This document shows, piece after piece, positions 32,084 through 43,965 of a DNA stretch of 64,000 nucleotides (the first letter of the stretch is position 1; the number at the start of each line of letters is the position of its first letter). The notes under the pieces are model-generated. The model saw nothing but the letters and a program-made list of their open reading frames with translations. It was not told the DNA's origin and did not search any database. Made by a program: the position numbers and the translations under genes. Origin of the DNA: Trichobilharzia szidati (Eukaryota; Platyhelminthes; Trematoda; Strigeidida; Schistosomatidae); the NCBI GenBank assembly GCA_944472155.2, contig OX235277.1, forward strand, positions 12,472,804 to 12,536,803, read 5' to 3'.

Positions 32084-32246
32084 TAATATTCACTCAGCCA
32101 TGCAGCTCACCTGTGAGGAAGAAGAAACATTAAATTCCCTCCTAGATTACATCTTCGACAAATTTAAATGTGGATACTTAAGTGGAATACATTTAGAGTA
32201 CACACTGCAACGTTTCAACATATCCACGTCGATAGATTTATATCAC
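32084..32246 (+). CDS. Candidate host exon, EF-hand-like
   Basis: A pyrimidine-rich acceptor (gggtctttttcag) ends at 32083 and a donor-like gtcagt begins at 32247. The frame between is open and protein-like: after NIHSAM it reads LTCEEEETLNSLLDYIFDKF, then KCGYLSGIHLEYTLQRFNIS. The stretch FDKFKCGYLSGIHLEYTLQR has the spacing and hydrophobic pattern of an EF-hand, but most calcium-ligand positions are not acidic. No partner exon was found nearby, the frame stops 20 bases past the donor, and short open frames occur by chance. Alternative: a random ORF or unknown repeat. Confidence 0.3.
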
Positions 32247-32267
32247 GTCAGTACAATGGACGCTTAG

Positions 32268-33235
32268 GTGAATATTTGTCTTAGATGAAAAAGTTGAAGT
32301 ATACAATACACCTCGATAACCTCAGACACTTCCCTTCAACTCCTAGTTTCATTTTAGGTTTAAATATAAAACGTTTCCACAACAATAACAATAACACTAT
32401 AATGGTATATATTATGTATTTTCAAAATGCTACTTGCTGATACTTGCTTAGGTCACTACAGAAAACGTGAGTATAATTTATGCTTAAGCTTTACTAAGAG
32501 ACAATTTTCGTGCTGAATTTTGCTAAGTGATGCCCAGTCAGTCGTCATCTACGCATAACGATGACATATTCTGATTGAGATGGCATTCAAAATACGAATT
32601 TATTAGCTCTTCAATAAGGTACTTTTAATAAACTCAAGGATAGTTGAAAATGTTTATCATATAAAGGGGAAATCGTAAAGTATTTTGCTATGAAATATAA
32701 AGACTATTGTAATGAAATCGAGTCTTATTTATAAGATGGAAGAGTTTCGCTAGATAAGGTAAGTGTTCATACTGCGTATCATGGTCATATTTGTTTCCCC
32801 CCCTCCCTTCAGATCTGCTTTCAACTACTCGACTTCTGACACAATTTTAGAGGCAATTCATCCAGTTAACATCGTCTCACTTTCGGAACACACCATGGAG
32901 TAAAAAAGAGGAAAAGGGTAAATTATCACGGTATTTCTCCACTCAACAGGTTAATCTGCGTCACATCAATCATATCGCCTATATGGTACAAAACAATGAC
33001 AAGTTAACGAGTAGCCATCTACAAATCGTCTTTGGGCTTCAGTTCTCGATGGCCTACTTTCTGGCTAAATCGAAAGGACATATTTCAATAAGGCTACACA
33101 GTGACACATTCAACTGTATCTCCGTTGTCAGATAACTTACCAGTTATCATGAATTTCCATAATAATTATTTCGCTTCTTTGTTATATGCTACGGGAGTGA
33201 AACTCGTCCAGTAGCATCCTATGGTTGCAACATCA
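32268..33235. other. No recognisable gene
   Basis: AT-rich, unassigned; it leads into the PLE fragment. Confidence 0.35.
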
Positions 33236-33340
33236 GAGGTATCCTACGACCGTCTTAAACCTAGTGGAAGTAATACTTCACAATCATAAGGTCTGCTCAA
33301 AGTAGGTAAATCAGGACTATTTCTTCGCCCAGTCCTAGAC

Positions 33341-33670
33341 ATGTCTAATTCCACCTATCATGGAGTGGCAAAGTGGCTAGGTGACCTCCTTCAACTATTA
33401 CGCAAGAATGTGGTAAATCACAGTGTTAAAGACGTTTTTGAATTCATTCCTAACGTACATGATGTTATTGTAAACGGGAAGCAAATGCTGCTCAAGCGAA
33501 AAGCAAGTCACCTAGCTGTGCCACTTCTATGTCTATCCAAAAATTTAGTTGCTACCGTCAAGAAAGCTATACAGGCTAAACGACTAGACAGCTTAAGAGC
33601 ATCTCCCTTCGTCGTTGGGAATAGGTCAAATAAAATCTATATGAAATTATATTTTGACGCATTCGGTTGA
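33341..33670 (+). pseudogene. Penelope-like RT fragment
   Basis: Open stretch of 109 codons. The first ~45 residues (MSNSTYHGVAKWLGDLLQLL, VNHSVKDVFEFIPNVHDVIV) match the PLE RT between the fingers and motif A. From about residue 48 the reading (KQMLLKRKASHLAV onward) no longer matches and probably crosses the deletion joint. The ATG is internal to the parent protein; similarity extends upstream of it in the same frame to about 33290. Confidence 0.7.
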
Positions 33671-34197
33671 TAGCGGTCACCAGGTGGACAAAAGTAGTGC
33701 CTTGAAAGTTATCTCTAGCATTCCTGGCTTTAACACATAGTCAAAGCTACGGTAATCAATTCGAAACAACAGTGCTAGTTTTTGCATACAAAAGAAGTTT
33801 GTTCTATCTTCGTCTCTCTCCCTTGGCCTGGGTAAATTCTAATCAAAACCCTCCCACCCTTTCTTGTTTTCCATTTCCTTCATAGTTTTATGATATTTAT
33901 TTAAACTCTGATTATCTGTCCACTTCACCTTTAATATTATGTAACCTCTAAGATTTGACCTAATTTAACTAATTAATTGAATTGTCCACATATACACAAA
34001 TTACTTACTACCTTCGTTATTCTTATCGCCACCTACATAAACCGTATTATGATTATTATTTTTGTTATCATTACAATCGTCGTTTTTACTGACGTTCAAA
34101 ACATTCACCATAATGCTGTCATTATTGTTATGATTAGATCCACAAACTCACCATCATTGGTTAAATTCTTTGTATGTATAAATCTATGTGAATAAGA

Positions 34198-34230
34198 GAA
34201 GAGCCTGAAGAGGATCTCATTGAAAACAAA
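34198..34230 (+). repeat. PLE 3'-end motif, hammerhead-like, copy 6
   Basis: Reads gaagagcctgaagaggatct then cattgaaaac. It keeps CTGAAGA and GAAAAC with a short intervening segment, directly downstream of a PLE C-terminus and 3' UTR. Confidence 0.5.
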
Positions 34231-34240
34231 AATATTGTTC

Positions 34241-34789
34241 GCTTAAATGTCTTGTTCTAGCATCAGTTATATTCCATGCGAATTATCTTGATGGTTTCTA
34301 AATATAAATTAATTATACACTCAGTTTTCTAGAAATTGTATTGTTGATTAATTTTTTGTTTACCGAATTAAAAGATAATCTCATCTTGAGTTCATTATTT
34401 TCAGGCATTATGTCGCTCTTAAAACTGAAGAGAGAGGCTATCGGATTAGCTGAATAATTCTATGAGCATTGAAATAAAAAAGGGGAGATATATCCTCTCA
34501 AACACTGATTTTTAATCTCACTTCAAATGAGTATATTAAGTGAAACAAACAGACACCTACAGTTTCCAAAGTTTTAGATATTTTGGAAATTCTACCTTCC
34601 TAGACATAGGAAATAATAAAACTATGTTGGATTTGTCTAAAAAATGTTTTCTGTGTAAAAAGGAAATAAATATGGACTTTATTAAATTCGAGGAGTAAAA
34701 AAAGTGATCTTCCCCATTTTATTCTTTGAATATTCAAAGATTCTTTAATTATTTAAGAATTCTCTAGTATCAGTTTTTGTAGGGACTTA
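34241..34789. other. No recognisable gene
   Basis: AT-rich, unassigned. Confidence 0.35.
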
Positions 34790-34995
34790 GTTTGGGAAGA
34801 TTTCATCATGAGATGACATCAGTTAGAGAACCATTCGTAAACACCGAAGAGTACCGGATAGCTGCTTTGTCCTAGCTTCGGACTGTTTTTCACTACGCAT
34901 ACAACCAACAAGGTTCTAACCCATAACCTTTTGGTTACAAAGTGATGTCGTAGACAAATAAGCCACTGGGACCCGATCCAATGATGAGGACATGA
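34790..34995 (-). mobile_element. Second tRNA-derived SINE family, copy 1
   Basis: The reverse complement reads CCCAGTGGCTTATTTGTC (A box region, about 34950-34975) and later AAAAGGTTATGGGTTAGAACC (B box, about 34915-34935). A body follows that ends GGTTCTCTAACTGATGTCAT and CTCATGATG. The body end also occurs at 39810-39850 (minus) and 59660-59690 (plus). It shares no body sequence with the 16.4-kb SINE. Confidence 0.6.
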
Positions 34996-35499
34996 ATTCT
35001 TACTTCTGCCAGTTTATTACATAGCATGACTTCACAATGTCTTCTTCGATGAGTTCCTGCCCCACCTTCAACTTGCTGCACCCGAGTGGTCATGGCTTCC
35101 CACTAGAATATCGTGTTACTGCCTGAATAGGTCCAGTCGCTAGTGTGCAACAGATGAATTTAAGAATTGTATTATCTCGTCAGAGGTGTTTATTTTAGTA
35201 CATCAATTTCACTTGCTTCTCTAATATGAAGCCTGCCTATTGTATATGTTAAATATTTAACTTAGAGGAAAATACGAATGACCATTTTTACGCATAATAT
35301 CCCTTAAACTGAAAAATCTACAGGTGAAAACAAATAAGACAGCTGGAGACGTAGTGGAAACATGACTTCAAGCGGACAGTAAAGAAGGCAAATTTGGTAA
35401 AAAAAATACCTAACCAAAATCATTTACAATTACTAATCACTATCAACGATAGGAATTTCAAAAACAGTTCACCTCTTTCAATTGCTGAGACAGTATTAT
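34996..35499. other. No recognisable gene
   Basis: Unassigned; the first part (to about 35130) may still belong to the SINE on its left. Confidence 0.3.
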
Positions 35500-36060
35500 T
35501 TCCAAAATAAAAGATTTGGCTAAGGATTTGAAAAGCCAGATAGACTTTCTTCACTCTGCACTCAGAGTGGAAACTACTGCACTCAACATGAAGAACAGGA
35601 TTAGAATTTCCAAAATTAATGTGACATCTACAAATGCTGATGTATTATTCAGAGACCTGACGTGCCACTTTAGGCATTTCACCGCAGATTCTTACCGACA
35701 GTTATATTTTCTGACATAATATCTAATATCAGAAAGCGAGAAGAGACAAGCAACAGGGAACTGTAGCAAACAACCAGTCAGATTTCTATTTCCCAGCAAC
35801 TGATCATAGGAAGATGGATATGGATTGAACGATCGCTGGAGAGACGATCATCCCAAAAGCTGACATGCAAGTGCAACCCAAATGGGAAATGGAGAGTTGT
35901 GCGTGCACGGGAGGCTGATATGGAAGGAGGAGATGAAAACTTAGATGTGATTGCGCAGCTACCGAAAGTGACTGCAGGTAACAGGATGTAATGGAGATAT
36001 TCTGTTGAAGCCCAATGCTGCAATTGTAACTTAAGGGAACAGCACTGATCACTATGCTTT
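35500..36060 (+). pseudogene. Ancient RTE C-terminal relic
   Basis: The stretch from 35516 reads DLKSQIDFLHSALRVETT, ALNMKNRIRISKINVTS, which aligns to the RTE block ARIGKARQVFISLKSMWRST and SVKNKIRIFNSNVKS. Further on, IGRWIWIERSLERR, KLTCKCNPNGKWRVVRAR and the 3' end gaagcccaatgctgcaattg follow in the right order. Many stops. No aat tail is clear. Minus-strand ORFs at 35778-36052 are shadows. Confidence 0.6.
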
Positions 36061-36689
36061 GGCTACGCCCACTTCAAATAAACATTAGGCGGTATAAACT
36101 TTGAAGAAAAAGAAATTGAGGAACCAGTTCTCGCACAATAGGATAAACACTTTTAGTTTGTAAAGTTAGCTGGAGCACAGCAAAATTTATAATTAAACGA
36201 GCGAAACAAAAGTGAGAGGGAAACGGATTGATGCATAGGGCAAATGATGAGAATAAACAACACAAGTAAGATTCACTTTAAACAAGGTGAAAATGAAAAC
36301 GTCAAACGCAGAAAATGACTTAACATTTAAATAATTGTTTAGTTGCTTGGTTCATCGGGTTCTGATTAAGTAATACAGATGAATTATCAAGCATTAATTC
36401 GAATGTATCGTTCAGAAATATTATTCTTTTTACTTCATAATTGATAAAGTATGTTTCGAAAGTGGGTTTAATGACTAACTGCCTTTGCTCACTTTCCAAG
36501 AGTTTGTAAATACCTATGAAACTCATATTAGACAGGGTTAAATTCAGGGCATGGTATTTTCTAAGATGGAAATGTATACTGACTACTGAGTGTCTGAAAA
36601 AGATTCAGGTTTAAGATGTAAACTTGCTTAATTCCAACCTTAGGATGTTTCATTAGTCAGAATAAAGAGATTTATGATTTTGCCTATTT
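36061..36689. other. No recognisable gene
   Basis: AT-rich, unassigned. Confidence 0.35.
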
Positions 36690-36830
36690 CACAGATTTCT
36701 TCCATTTTATTTTTTTTATTTTTTTTATTTTATTTTAATTAATTATTTTTTTACTTTAATTACAAAGTTAGTTTCCTTTCCTTCTTTTTTGCTTCCTTTG
36801 TGGGACATAGGGCTTCAGTCCTCAAGATTT
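36690..36830 (-). mobile_element. RTE/SINE 3' end with long A-rich tail
   Basis: On the minus strand GACTGAAGCCCTATGTCCCA and CAAAGGAAGCAAAAAAG match the RTE 3' end (13418-13456). A tail of about 70 bases of A with scattered T (plus-strand T-rich 36700-36765) follows. Only the extreme 3' end was inserted or survives. Confidence 0.6.
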
Positions 36831-39604
36831 CAGTGGCATTACAGTAGTTTTACGTCGAATTTTGCTTTTTGACTCCACTTATTATTTTCCAGTGAACTGA
36901 GCGAGGTTTAAGAGTCTTCAAGTAAGGCTGTAACTGACAGTAAATCGCGTGAAGCACTGTGGTTTGATATGAAGCAAAATGAATCCCTTATGCCATTTCT
37001 TCATTGTCTCTTTCGAGAAATGCAAAACATTTAGTTGACAGCCATGTGAAAAAGAGTGGGAGTACACTTTGAGACCAAAAGAAATAATAACTGGATAAAT
37101 GAAAGCTGTAGGCAGTTAGGTCTATTTTATAGTCAGTGGCAATTTGTGCCTAAAATGTCAGGAACAGTTGTCTCTCATACTGGGACACCCCTGTGCCAAC
37201 AAGTATGCTTATTTTTCCGCTCTAAAAGAAACTTAGGAATCGGCAGGTTGTAGATATTTTGAACATTCGCCAGAGTAGGAAACACCATAAGAGGTCATAT
37301 TTTTAAAGATTACAATAAACTCAATAAAATAAATTATATACAATATGATGGTAGAGGCTTTCCCGTAGTCTGTTTTTAGCTGGTCGCCATTATATCAGCA
37401 GAGTGATGAATCAGCACACATAGAATCCAAGAAATCCGTGGCAAAGTTGATTTCACTATGAACAATACCTATCCACCCGCATAAGATGAGCCTAAGTTTA
37501 TACATTTGCCCACAAATTTAATTGGTAGAACAATCAAACAACCAGAACGTTACATGTTTCAAAAGCCCGAATGACAAAATAATGCAGTTTAAAATTCATG
37601 TTTTAACACTATATGATAATCCAAGTGTTTCCAACTAATCCTCCATAAAGAATCTCAGAGAAAACCACGAACTGAGCAGGAAGACGCATTTTAATAAGGC
37701 CTTACAAACGGTATTGGAACAAGTTTTGAGTTTATCGTTATTTATCACTAGTTAGTAGGATTTCGCATTTTGTTGTCGTTACTAAACACAAATAAATAGT
37801 CGACAAAATAGAATCATTACTAAATATCTGCAGTTCTTGAAAGTTAAATTTACCTGATTGTAGTAATTGTCTGCCAGGTTCTTTCATATTCCGAAAAACA
37901 GTGAGGCACTTAAAAAGATAAAAATTGTGCAAAATGAGCACTTTTGCTGAAAAGAAGCAGACAGCAGAACAAACAGATGATGAATGTTGAACGAAGTGTT
38001 TGAAACCATTAGACATTCATGCTGCTAGGCCAACATGACCGTCTGTAATTCGAAAAATTTGCACCTATTAATCATTACTTTTGGTGTTATAAATCGATAC
38101 GATAATGTTGTAGGTATGAAGCCGGAGTAAACGTTGTTAATTAAGATGAAAGGCGAATGAATAGATATGTTCTGGCATTTTCCATTTATATGTGAGCGAT
38201 CGCATAATATCCTCATAAGATGTCGGAAATTCATGTCACCTGGTCTATTTGAGCCAAAACTCATTAGGAGTCCATAATACACGTATCCACATTTGACTTA
38301 AACCAAATAGTTAGAACTCAAGATTTAGGGTAATGTTTCCAAAAGTAAGGTGTTGCATATTTTAAACTTATCACATCTTCAGATCAGTGAGTAAAACAAA
38401 CAGGGTCACTTTAAAATTCTGAGATTTTCCTTCAGAATGCCAAAGAAAAGAATTCAGATGACGAGAAAGCTATTTTCGTCTAAATCCTTAGATGCGATAA
38501 GACATTTAAAGCAAAATGAGACGATATTCTCTTCTTTCTAACTTAATTTTCTGAAAAAGTGTTTAACAGATTTTAAACAAACACCATTTTGTTTATAACA
38601 ATGTGGATTTCAATATCTGCCATCCCAATGAGTGATGCTCATTTGTGCAAGCAGTTGAGTATCGAGAGAAACAAAACGAAAGTGAATCAATTTGCCATTT
38701 TGTCTTCTTCAGAGAAACTCATTATTAATCTTAATGAGAATTAATGGTTTTTAGTCTGGAGTCAAAAACGACACTGACATCTATTGTGGGTAAATTATTG
38801 CCTTAAATGAATATCGATATTTTCACTTTTATCTTATCTTTCTCCCTTTCTGATATCACTGTCGAGAGATTCCACATTCACGTTAATAAGCGATATTTGA
38901 GTATTTTTATCCTTTAAGAAGTGCTTCACAGGTATGGTATTTCCCCATGTTTGTGCTGGCCAAATATAAATGGTTGCATCGACATGTTGGTATTCAACGA
39001 AGAATTCTCCATGTATCGCAATGATGTTTTTATAAATTTTCCTTCAGCAACTATCTGCAAATTACTCTTGCATTCATCGATTCTACAAAATGTTACAAAT
39101 CTTACAGTGGTATTATTCAGTCGCAATAGTTTATTGTGATTTTCGAAATACTTAAACATTCTGCAGGACAGTTATATTATTACTATTGAAAAATTAAATT
39201 TTAATGTCTATAGTGGCATTATTTGTGCATCTTCTGCATACAAACTCGCTTTTTCGTTTGTTTTGCTACCATATGAAAACACATTTCATTTTAAAAACAT
39301 TTTAACACCATTGTGGTCTTTAACTAAGTTGTATTTAATTCTAAGTGAAACAGAGAATAAACCGTTTTTAAAGAATAACAGCACAGCAGAATGTTGATTG
39401 ATGTTCATTGAAAATAGTAAATGAATGAAACTCAATCTGATGCTCGCTAGCTTCTGCCTATTGGACAGAGTCTTCTGGTGTTCTAATGGGAAGTCGTAAC
39501 CAGAAGGATCCATCCTGTCGGAAGTGAAGACAAATGCTCGCTAACGACTATGGTTGATGTTCTCGCTAAAACCAACAATTGGTAGATATAAAAATTCATT
39601 GGTC
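36831..39604. other. No recognisable gene over 2.8 kb
   Basis: AT-rich. Minus-strand ORFs at 37738-38016 (92 codons) and 38025-38282 (85 codons) are adjacent and fairly long for this composition, but I recognise neither and see no shared frame or splice pair. Opposite-strand ORFs at 38921-39159 are mutual shadows. Confidence 0.3.
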
Positions 39605-39735
39605 ATTGAGTTGAGTGATAGAGGTTGAATGGTCTACTAGCTTGTCTTGCACCCAGAAGGTCCCGGGTTTCGAAATAGGGGTGCGCGTACTTTTGATGAG
39701 TCCCAAAGTAGGAGGATAAACCTCTTGGTTGCTTT
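39605..39735 (+). ncRNA. Sm-alpha-like element with decayed hammerhead ribozyme
   Basis: The segment tgatgagtcccaaagtagga followed by ggataaac (39694-39721) has the Sm-alpha hammerhead core layout: (C)UGAUGA, stem II UCC/GGA with a CAAAGUA loop, and a GAAA box. Three defects are visible: C to T before UGAUGA, a G facing G at the stem II base, and GAAA interrupted to GATAAA. Upstream, ggtcccgggtttcgaaatag (39658-39677) is a B-box-like tRNA segment, as expected for Sm-alpha, which is a pol III SINE-like repeat. The RNA would have self-cleaved; this copy should not. Confidence 0.6.
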
Positions 39736-39799
39736 TGTTTTGTTTTGAATCTCTTATTCATATCAATCCGTGGTCAAACACGACAAAACCGGCTTTTAC

Positions 39800-40020
39800 T
39801 CATTAATGTGTGGTGAGGAAACTCTTCAAGAATGACCATGAAATGACCTCAGTTATAGAGTCATACAAAACCAAGAATTAATAGACAGTTGTTTCAAACT
39901 ACTGTGGTGCTCTTCGGTATAACTTAGCCACGATCCCATCAGAGATCTAATTCAGGACTTATTGACCAAGGTGCATGCCTGTTGTCCATTTTGCCACGCA
40001 AACGGCGTCCAACACCCCAT
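39800..40020 (-). mobile_element. Second tRNA-derived SINE family, copy 2
   Basis: The reverse complement reads GCGTGGCAAAATGGACAAC (A-box-like, about 39985-40003), GTCCTGAATTAGATCTC (B-box-like, about 39944-39960), then a body ending CTATAACTGAGGTCATTTCA, as in the copy at 34.8 kb. Diverged. Confidence 0.5.
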
Positions 40021-41880
40021 GAATTCGAACCTCTGTTAATTCGAAATGCATAGCTCCTCTGCCTGCAAATGTGATCGATGAGCATTTGTCGGCACACCTC
40101 CAAGTTTTATGAATCTCGCCAGTATTCCAGGTATCCTCATCCAGAGTTTAGTAACTAGTAGGTATTTGAATAATTTTTAAGTGTATGTTTGCTGGATTAT
40201 CATAAGTTTCAAGTTAGATTACGAACTAACTTCACTTAGAGACTGACTGAAAAGCACTTGCTTCTGGATAACTGTTTAGTCCTAGTCTTTGGCTGAATAC
40301 GTTTTATCTTGGCGAAGCTTGATTCAAATTTTCGCTCTTCACAAAGTCTGTTTCACGAAGTTTTAAGTCGGTTTATCATTGCTGTCCGCATTTATCTTAG
40401 CAATTCTGACTAAATTATGTCATTGGATATTGAATGACAAGCTTGGAGTAGTAAATGCCTATTCAGTAATTGTATCATATAAATGTTAAATTATAAACGT
40501 TTAATCAATATTTTTTCCTAATTTTACCGCTGATATACATTTAGCTATAAATTCTCCTATTTTTTGTCAATGATTCCATTTAGTCACTCGAAATTTACTG
40601 ATCAATTTACGCTTGATATGAAAGCGATATTTATCAAAACAACTAGCTAAGTTGTGATGGTTGTAGCTGATAAGAAGCCATATGTTAGATTTGCTTCAAA
40701 CAATTTTAGTTACAAATATACTGGCTACATTTTGGTGTGGGATACATGTTTGCATAGTTGAAGACTGTTTTTGTGTTCTATGCATCAGTGGCATACAGCT
40801 ACGAGATAAATCATTTTCTTCAAGCTGGATGACGTAAACTTCAAAATTTCATTGTACACCAAATACACCGAAATTAAACACAGTAATAAGAAATCAAATA
40901 TTCACTATTCTTTCGGCCTAATGTAATCCATAAGTTATGACTGCGTGAGACTTACTGAAACCATTTATAGTCACTCCTGAATGCCATCACAGAATTCAAA
41001 AAGCGGATCCTGGAGTTTCATAGAATTTTAACCACTGCCTATCTGACTGAGTCCCGGCAAATGAATTTCAACAGAAGTGAAACCACTGAAGCTCTCACAG
41101 ACTGCACAGCACAAAAAGATAAGATAAAAAGACGGCGAAAACTTCAAATTGTGCCAGGGTGATTAAAGTTGTACAGTAGACAAAATAAGAATCCTGAGGT
41201 TTACTTTATTAATGTGTGGATGTTTTCAACTATTTGCAATGTATACTGGATTAGCGGGGTTGGTATCGACTCTATCAACAGAGATTCTGTAATTATCCTT
41301 TCCAAAATGCCTCAATCCACTTTAAGCTGTCGTGTTGAGCCTTTTGCCCATAGACCGATTTAAATGGGCTGATACATTCGTCAGTATGTATAAGTGAAAC
41401 TTCGGGGACTTATCACTGAACAAGTCTAGTTCATTATCTGTCAATCAACATAATGCATATCAGTAGTTTTGCTCTATACATATTTTGCAGTTTTATTGAC
41501 TTTTGTTTTGATTTCACGTGAACATTTTCGATTTCCTAGTTTACATACGATTGAGTGACATTTTTTAACTTTTCTGTTACACTTCTTCATTTGTTCTCCC
41601 TTGAGAATTTCAATCAGTTGAATTTAGCTTTCTATGAATAAACTTGGTCCCTTGGAATTTGGAAAAGTGATTTAAGTTGTTTTTCATTTGTTCATCTACT
41701 TATTTTGATATAGCACACAGTATGTAATCAGTTTGATACGGTGAATGGTATTCAGGAAACTAAACAAAAATGCTTGAAACCATAAGCTGCTGTTTGATTG
41801 AGACTGATGGGTGTAACCCACTGACATTAACGAAATTGCAAAACAATTAACAAATTGGGAAATACACACAACTTGGGTAG
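40021..41880. other. No recognisable gene
   Basis: AT-rich, unassigned. A short block near 41268 resembles 10418 (see the 10.1-11.6 kb entry). Confidence 0.35.
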
Positions 41881-42405
41881 TGTTACGATGTCGTCGAGTG
41901 TCAGTAAGAATGACAATTCAAGATATGAACGCCCGATAACTTCCCAGCCGATTATCCTCTGTAACAAAAAACTAGCCTAATCCCGAAGATCTACACAGTA
42001 TGGTTGGAAACGCCTATTTACAAACAAAAATATGAGACAGCGTACGAAAATACTTGGCATATATTGATCAAGTCACAAATCTCGAATAATACTTGCTGAT
42101 CACATGCTGGATTCTGATTGGTTGAGACCCATCATGTGACATGTGATTTGGTTTCATCTGACTGACAGAATGATAAAATAAATTATTGACAAATACTGGA
42201 TTGATGAACAAATTAGATAAACTGTGAGCACATATCAGGTGGTTTCAGCTGACTTGTCTACTTACTTGTCTTACTTGTCATACTGGATATACCACAGATG
42301 AGCCCCTTCCCAAAAGAGCACCACTGTTATCGAGGGTTTTGATCACTTCAATCTAGGTGGCGAGTATTGGGAAATGATATGATAGGCATGCAGATACTTG
42401 TAACA
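41881..42405 (+). mobile_element. Possible solo LTR
   Basis: The segment starts TGTTACGATG and ends ACTTGTAACA, so its ends form TGTTAC/GTAACA inverted repeats of the kind that bound Gypsy-type LTRs. Inside are a TATA-like catatattga, an inverted CCAAT (gattggttg) and an aataaa at 42178. No 4-5 base target duplication is visible (ggtag against atcca) and no internal retrotransposon region is adjacent. The strand is a guess from the aataaa. Confidence 0.4.
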
Positions 42406-43535
42406 ATCCATCGGTGTTCAACCTACAACCTATAATGCATATTATAATCACTTGGGACGACATCTGGTTGATACTATCAGCTGTTCCACTTACCGTTTAT
42501 GCGCATGAAGAATTTCCTTACATCTAATAGGGCGACGACAAAACATAATTAAGGTGTCCCAAGCAAGAACAGAACTGATGTTTAGTGATCCTAGGCTTTC
42601 AAAACTGTTTGACTGATTTCTCATCATCCTGTTAAACAATTATGATATGATAACGACATTTCAGCTGCACAGAAACTATAATCGAAACTGCGCATTCACT
42701 TTGATGCATTGGAAAATATTTTCTTGTTTTATTACCAAGTATTATGTACTTATATATATGAGACTGTCCACTTCGAAAATTACTTGCTGAAACGTCTCAC
42801 TTTTCTCTAATTATCTATTTCCTTGTGCACCAGTGGAGACGTTCAAACTCACCTAAAATAAGTGGGATTTATGACTGTACTTCAAAATGATCTTTTCATC
42901 TGAAGCAGTTAACCTGATTCGGAAACCGATCAAATTAACTCTGATATGAAAAAATATTTCGAACTTTGGATGTGTTAAACGGAGAATTCAATCCGTATCT
43001 CTATGTGTAACATAAATTGGCTAAATAATTTCAAAAATGAAACAAGTGAACTAGGAATTCTTGAAAATTATCTGAGGTGACTGTTGTATAACAAATTCAG
43101 TAACTAAAATTATATCTCAAACAAATTCGTTGACATTGAAGCAATTGAAAAGAATTCTTTTAGTTTATGGACGCTTGTTACAGTCACTTACTTTGCGAAC
43201 AACCATTTCATTCAACAGACGCTTCCACAAAGCCAATAAGCCTTGCGAATTTGTTAGAGACGCTCACCCAGATGAATTCATACAATCTGCTTAATTTTCT
43301 TGTAGTTGTGTTGTTTTATACACTGAGTGGCTTAACTGCAGAACTTTTTTTATAGACAACATCTAGAGTACATAATTCATTATGGAGTCAGGTTTCTGAA
43401 TTTTGCATAAATGTACTCACCGTTTCTTTTGATGACTTTCAAAACAACTGTTGGATAACTGCGCTACATTTGCATAGTTACCTAAAACTCTGATTTTTGT
43501 GGAATATCTTATCAAAAAGTTGTGAAAAACTTTTA
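42406..43535. other. No recognisable gene
   Basis: AT-rich. A plus ORF at 43167-43355 contains a signal-peptide-like stretch from the ATG at 43272 (MNSYNLLNFLVVVLFYTLSG) but has no donor site before its stop, so I do not call it. Confidence 0.35.
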
Positions 43536-43965
43536 CAATTATTTGACTTTGAAACATTGAATCCTTGGATATAATATTGTATATCAATAACACCTATAAC
43601 TATCTATTTGACACTCTGCGCTTGATTAACACTAACTAATACCTATAATTGTATATATATTGATGGATTTACATGTTCAAGTTGGCTCAAGTCAGTGAGT
43701 CTATGATTTTGGTATCATTTTGGTTAACTGTAATTGACTATGATATTATTATTGTTGTTGTCACTTGTTACCCTTCTTGTTGTGAATTATTTTCCTGTGC
43801 TGGTATTTTTCTGCTTGTTTACTCCCTGTTTTCCTAGTTTTCAAGGGGAGCAACCCACAAGGTCGCTTCTCTCTAAATGATAAATTGATGTAACAACCCC
43901 CCTTCTCAGGCGTGAGGCTACCAACCCCACCCTGTAAACAAACCTGCTACAGAAACTTCAGCACG

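Larger units (their letters stand above)
33236..34240 (+). mobile_element. Rearranged Penelope-like element (RT fingers, C-terminal tail, 3' UTR)
   Basis: At 33240-33440 the reading YDRLKPSGSNTSQS (stop) GLLKVGKSG then LFLRPVLDMSNSTYHGVAKWL matches the PLE RT fingers (the YGLPKxHK...LRPIVS...YxxAKWL block). Catalytic RT motifs are missing. Near 33668-33715 VDSGHQVDKSSALKVISSIPG gives the late GIY-YIG region, and near 33785-33836 FCIQKKFV and LPWPG-stop give the C-terminus across frameshifts. An AT-rich 3' UTR with the hammerhead-like motif at 34198-34230 follows. A large internal deletion must join the two coding parts. Confidence 0.75.

Noticed and set aside
37738..38282. Two adjacent minus-strand ORFs as host exons
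   Set aside because: Different frames, no recognisable domain and no consistent splice pair.
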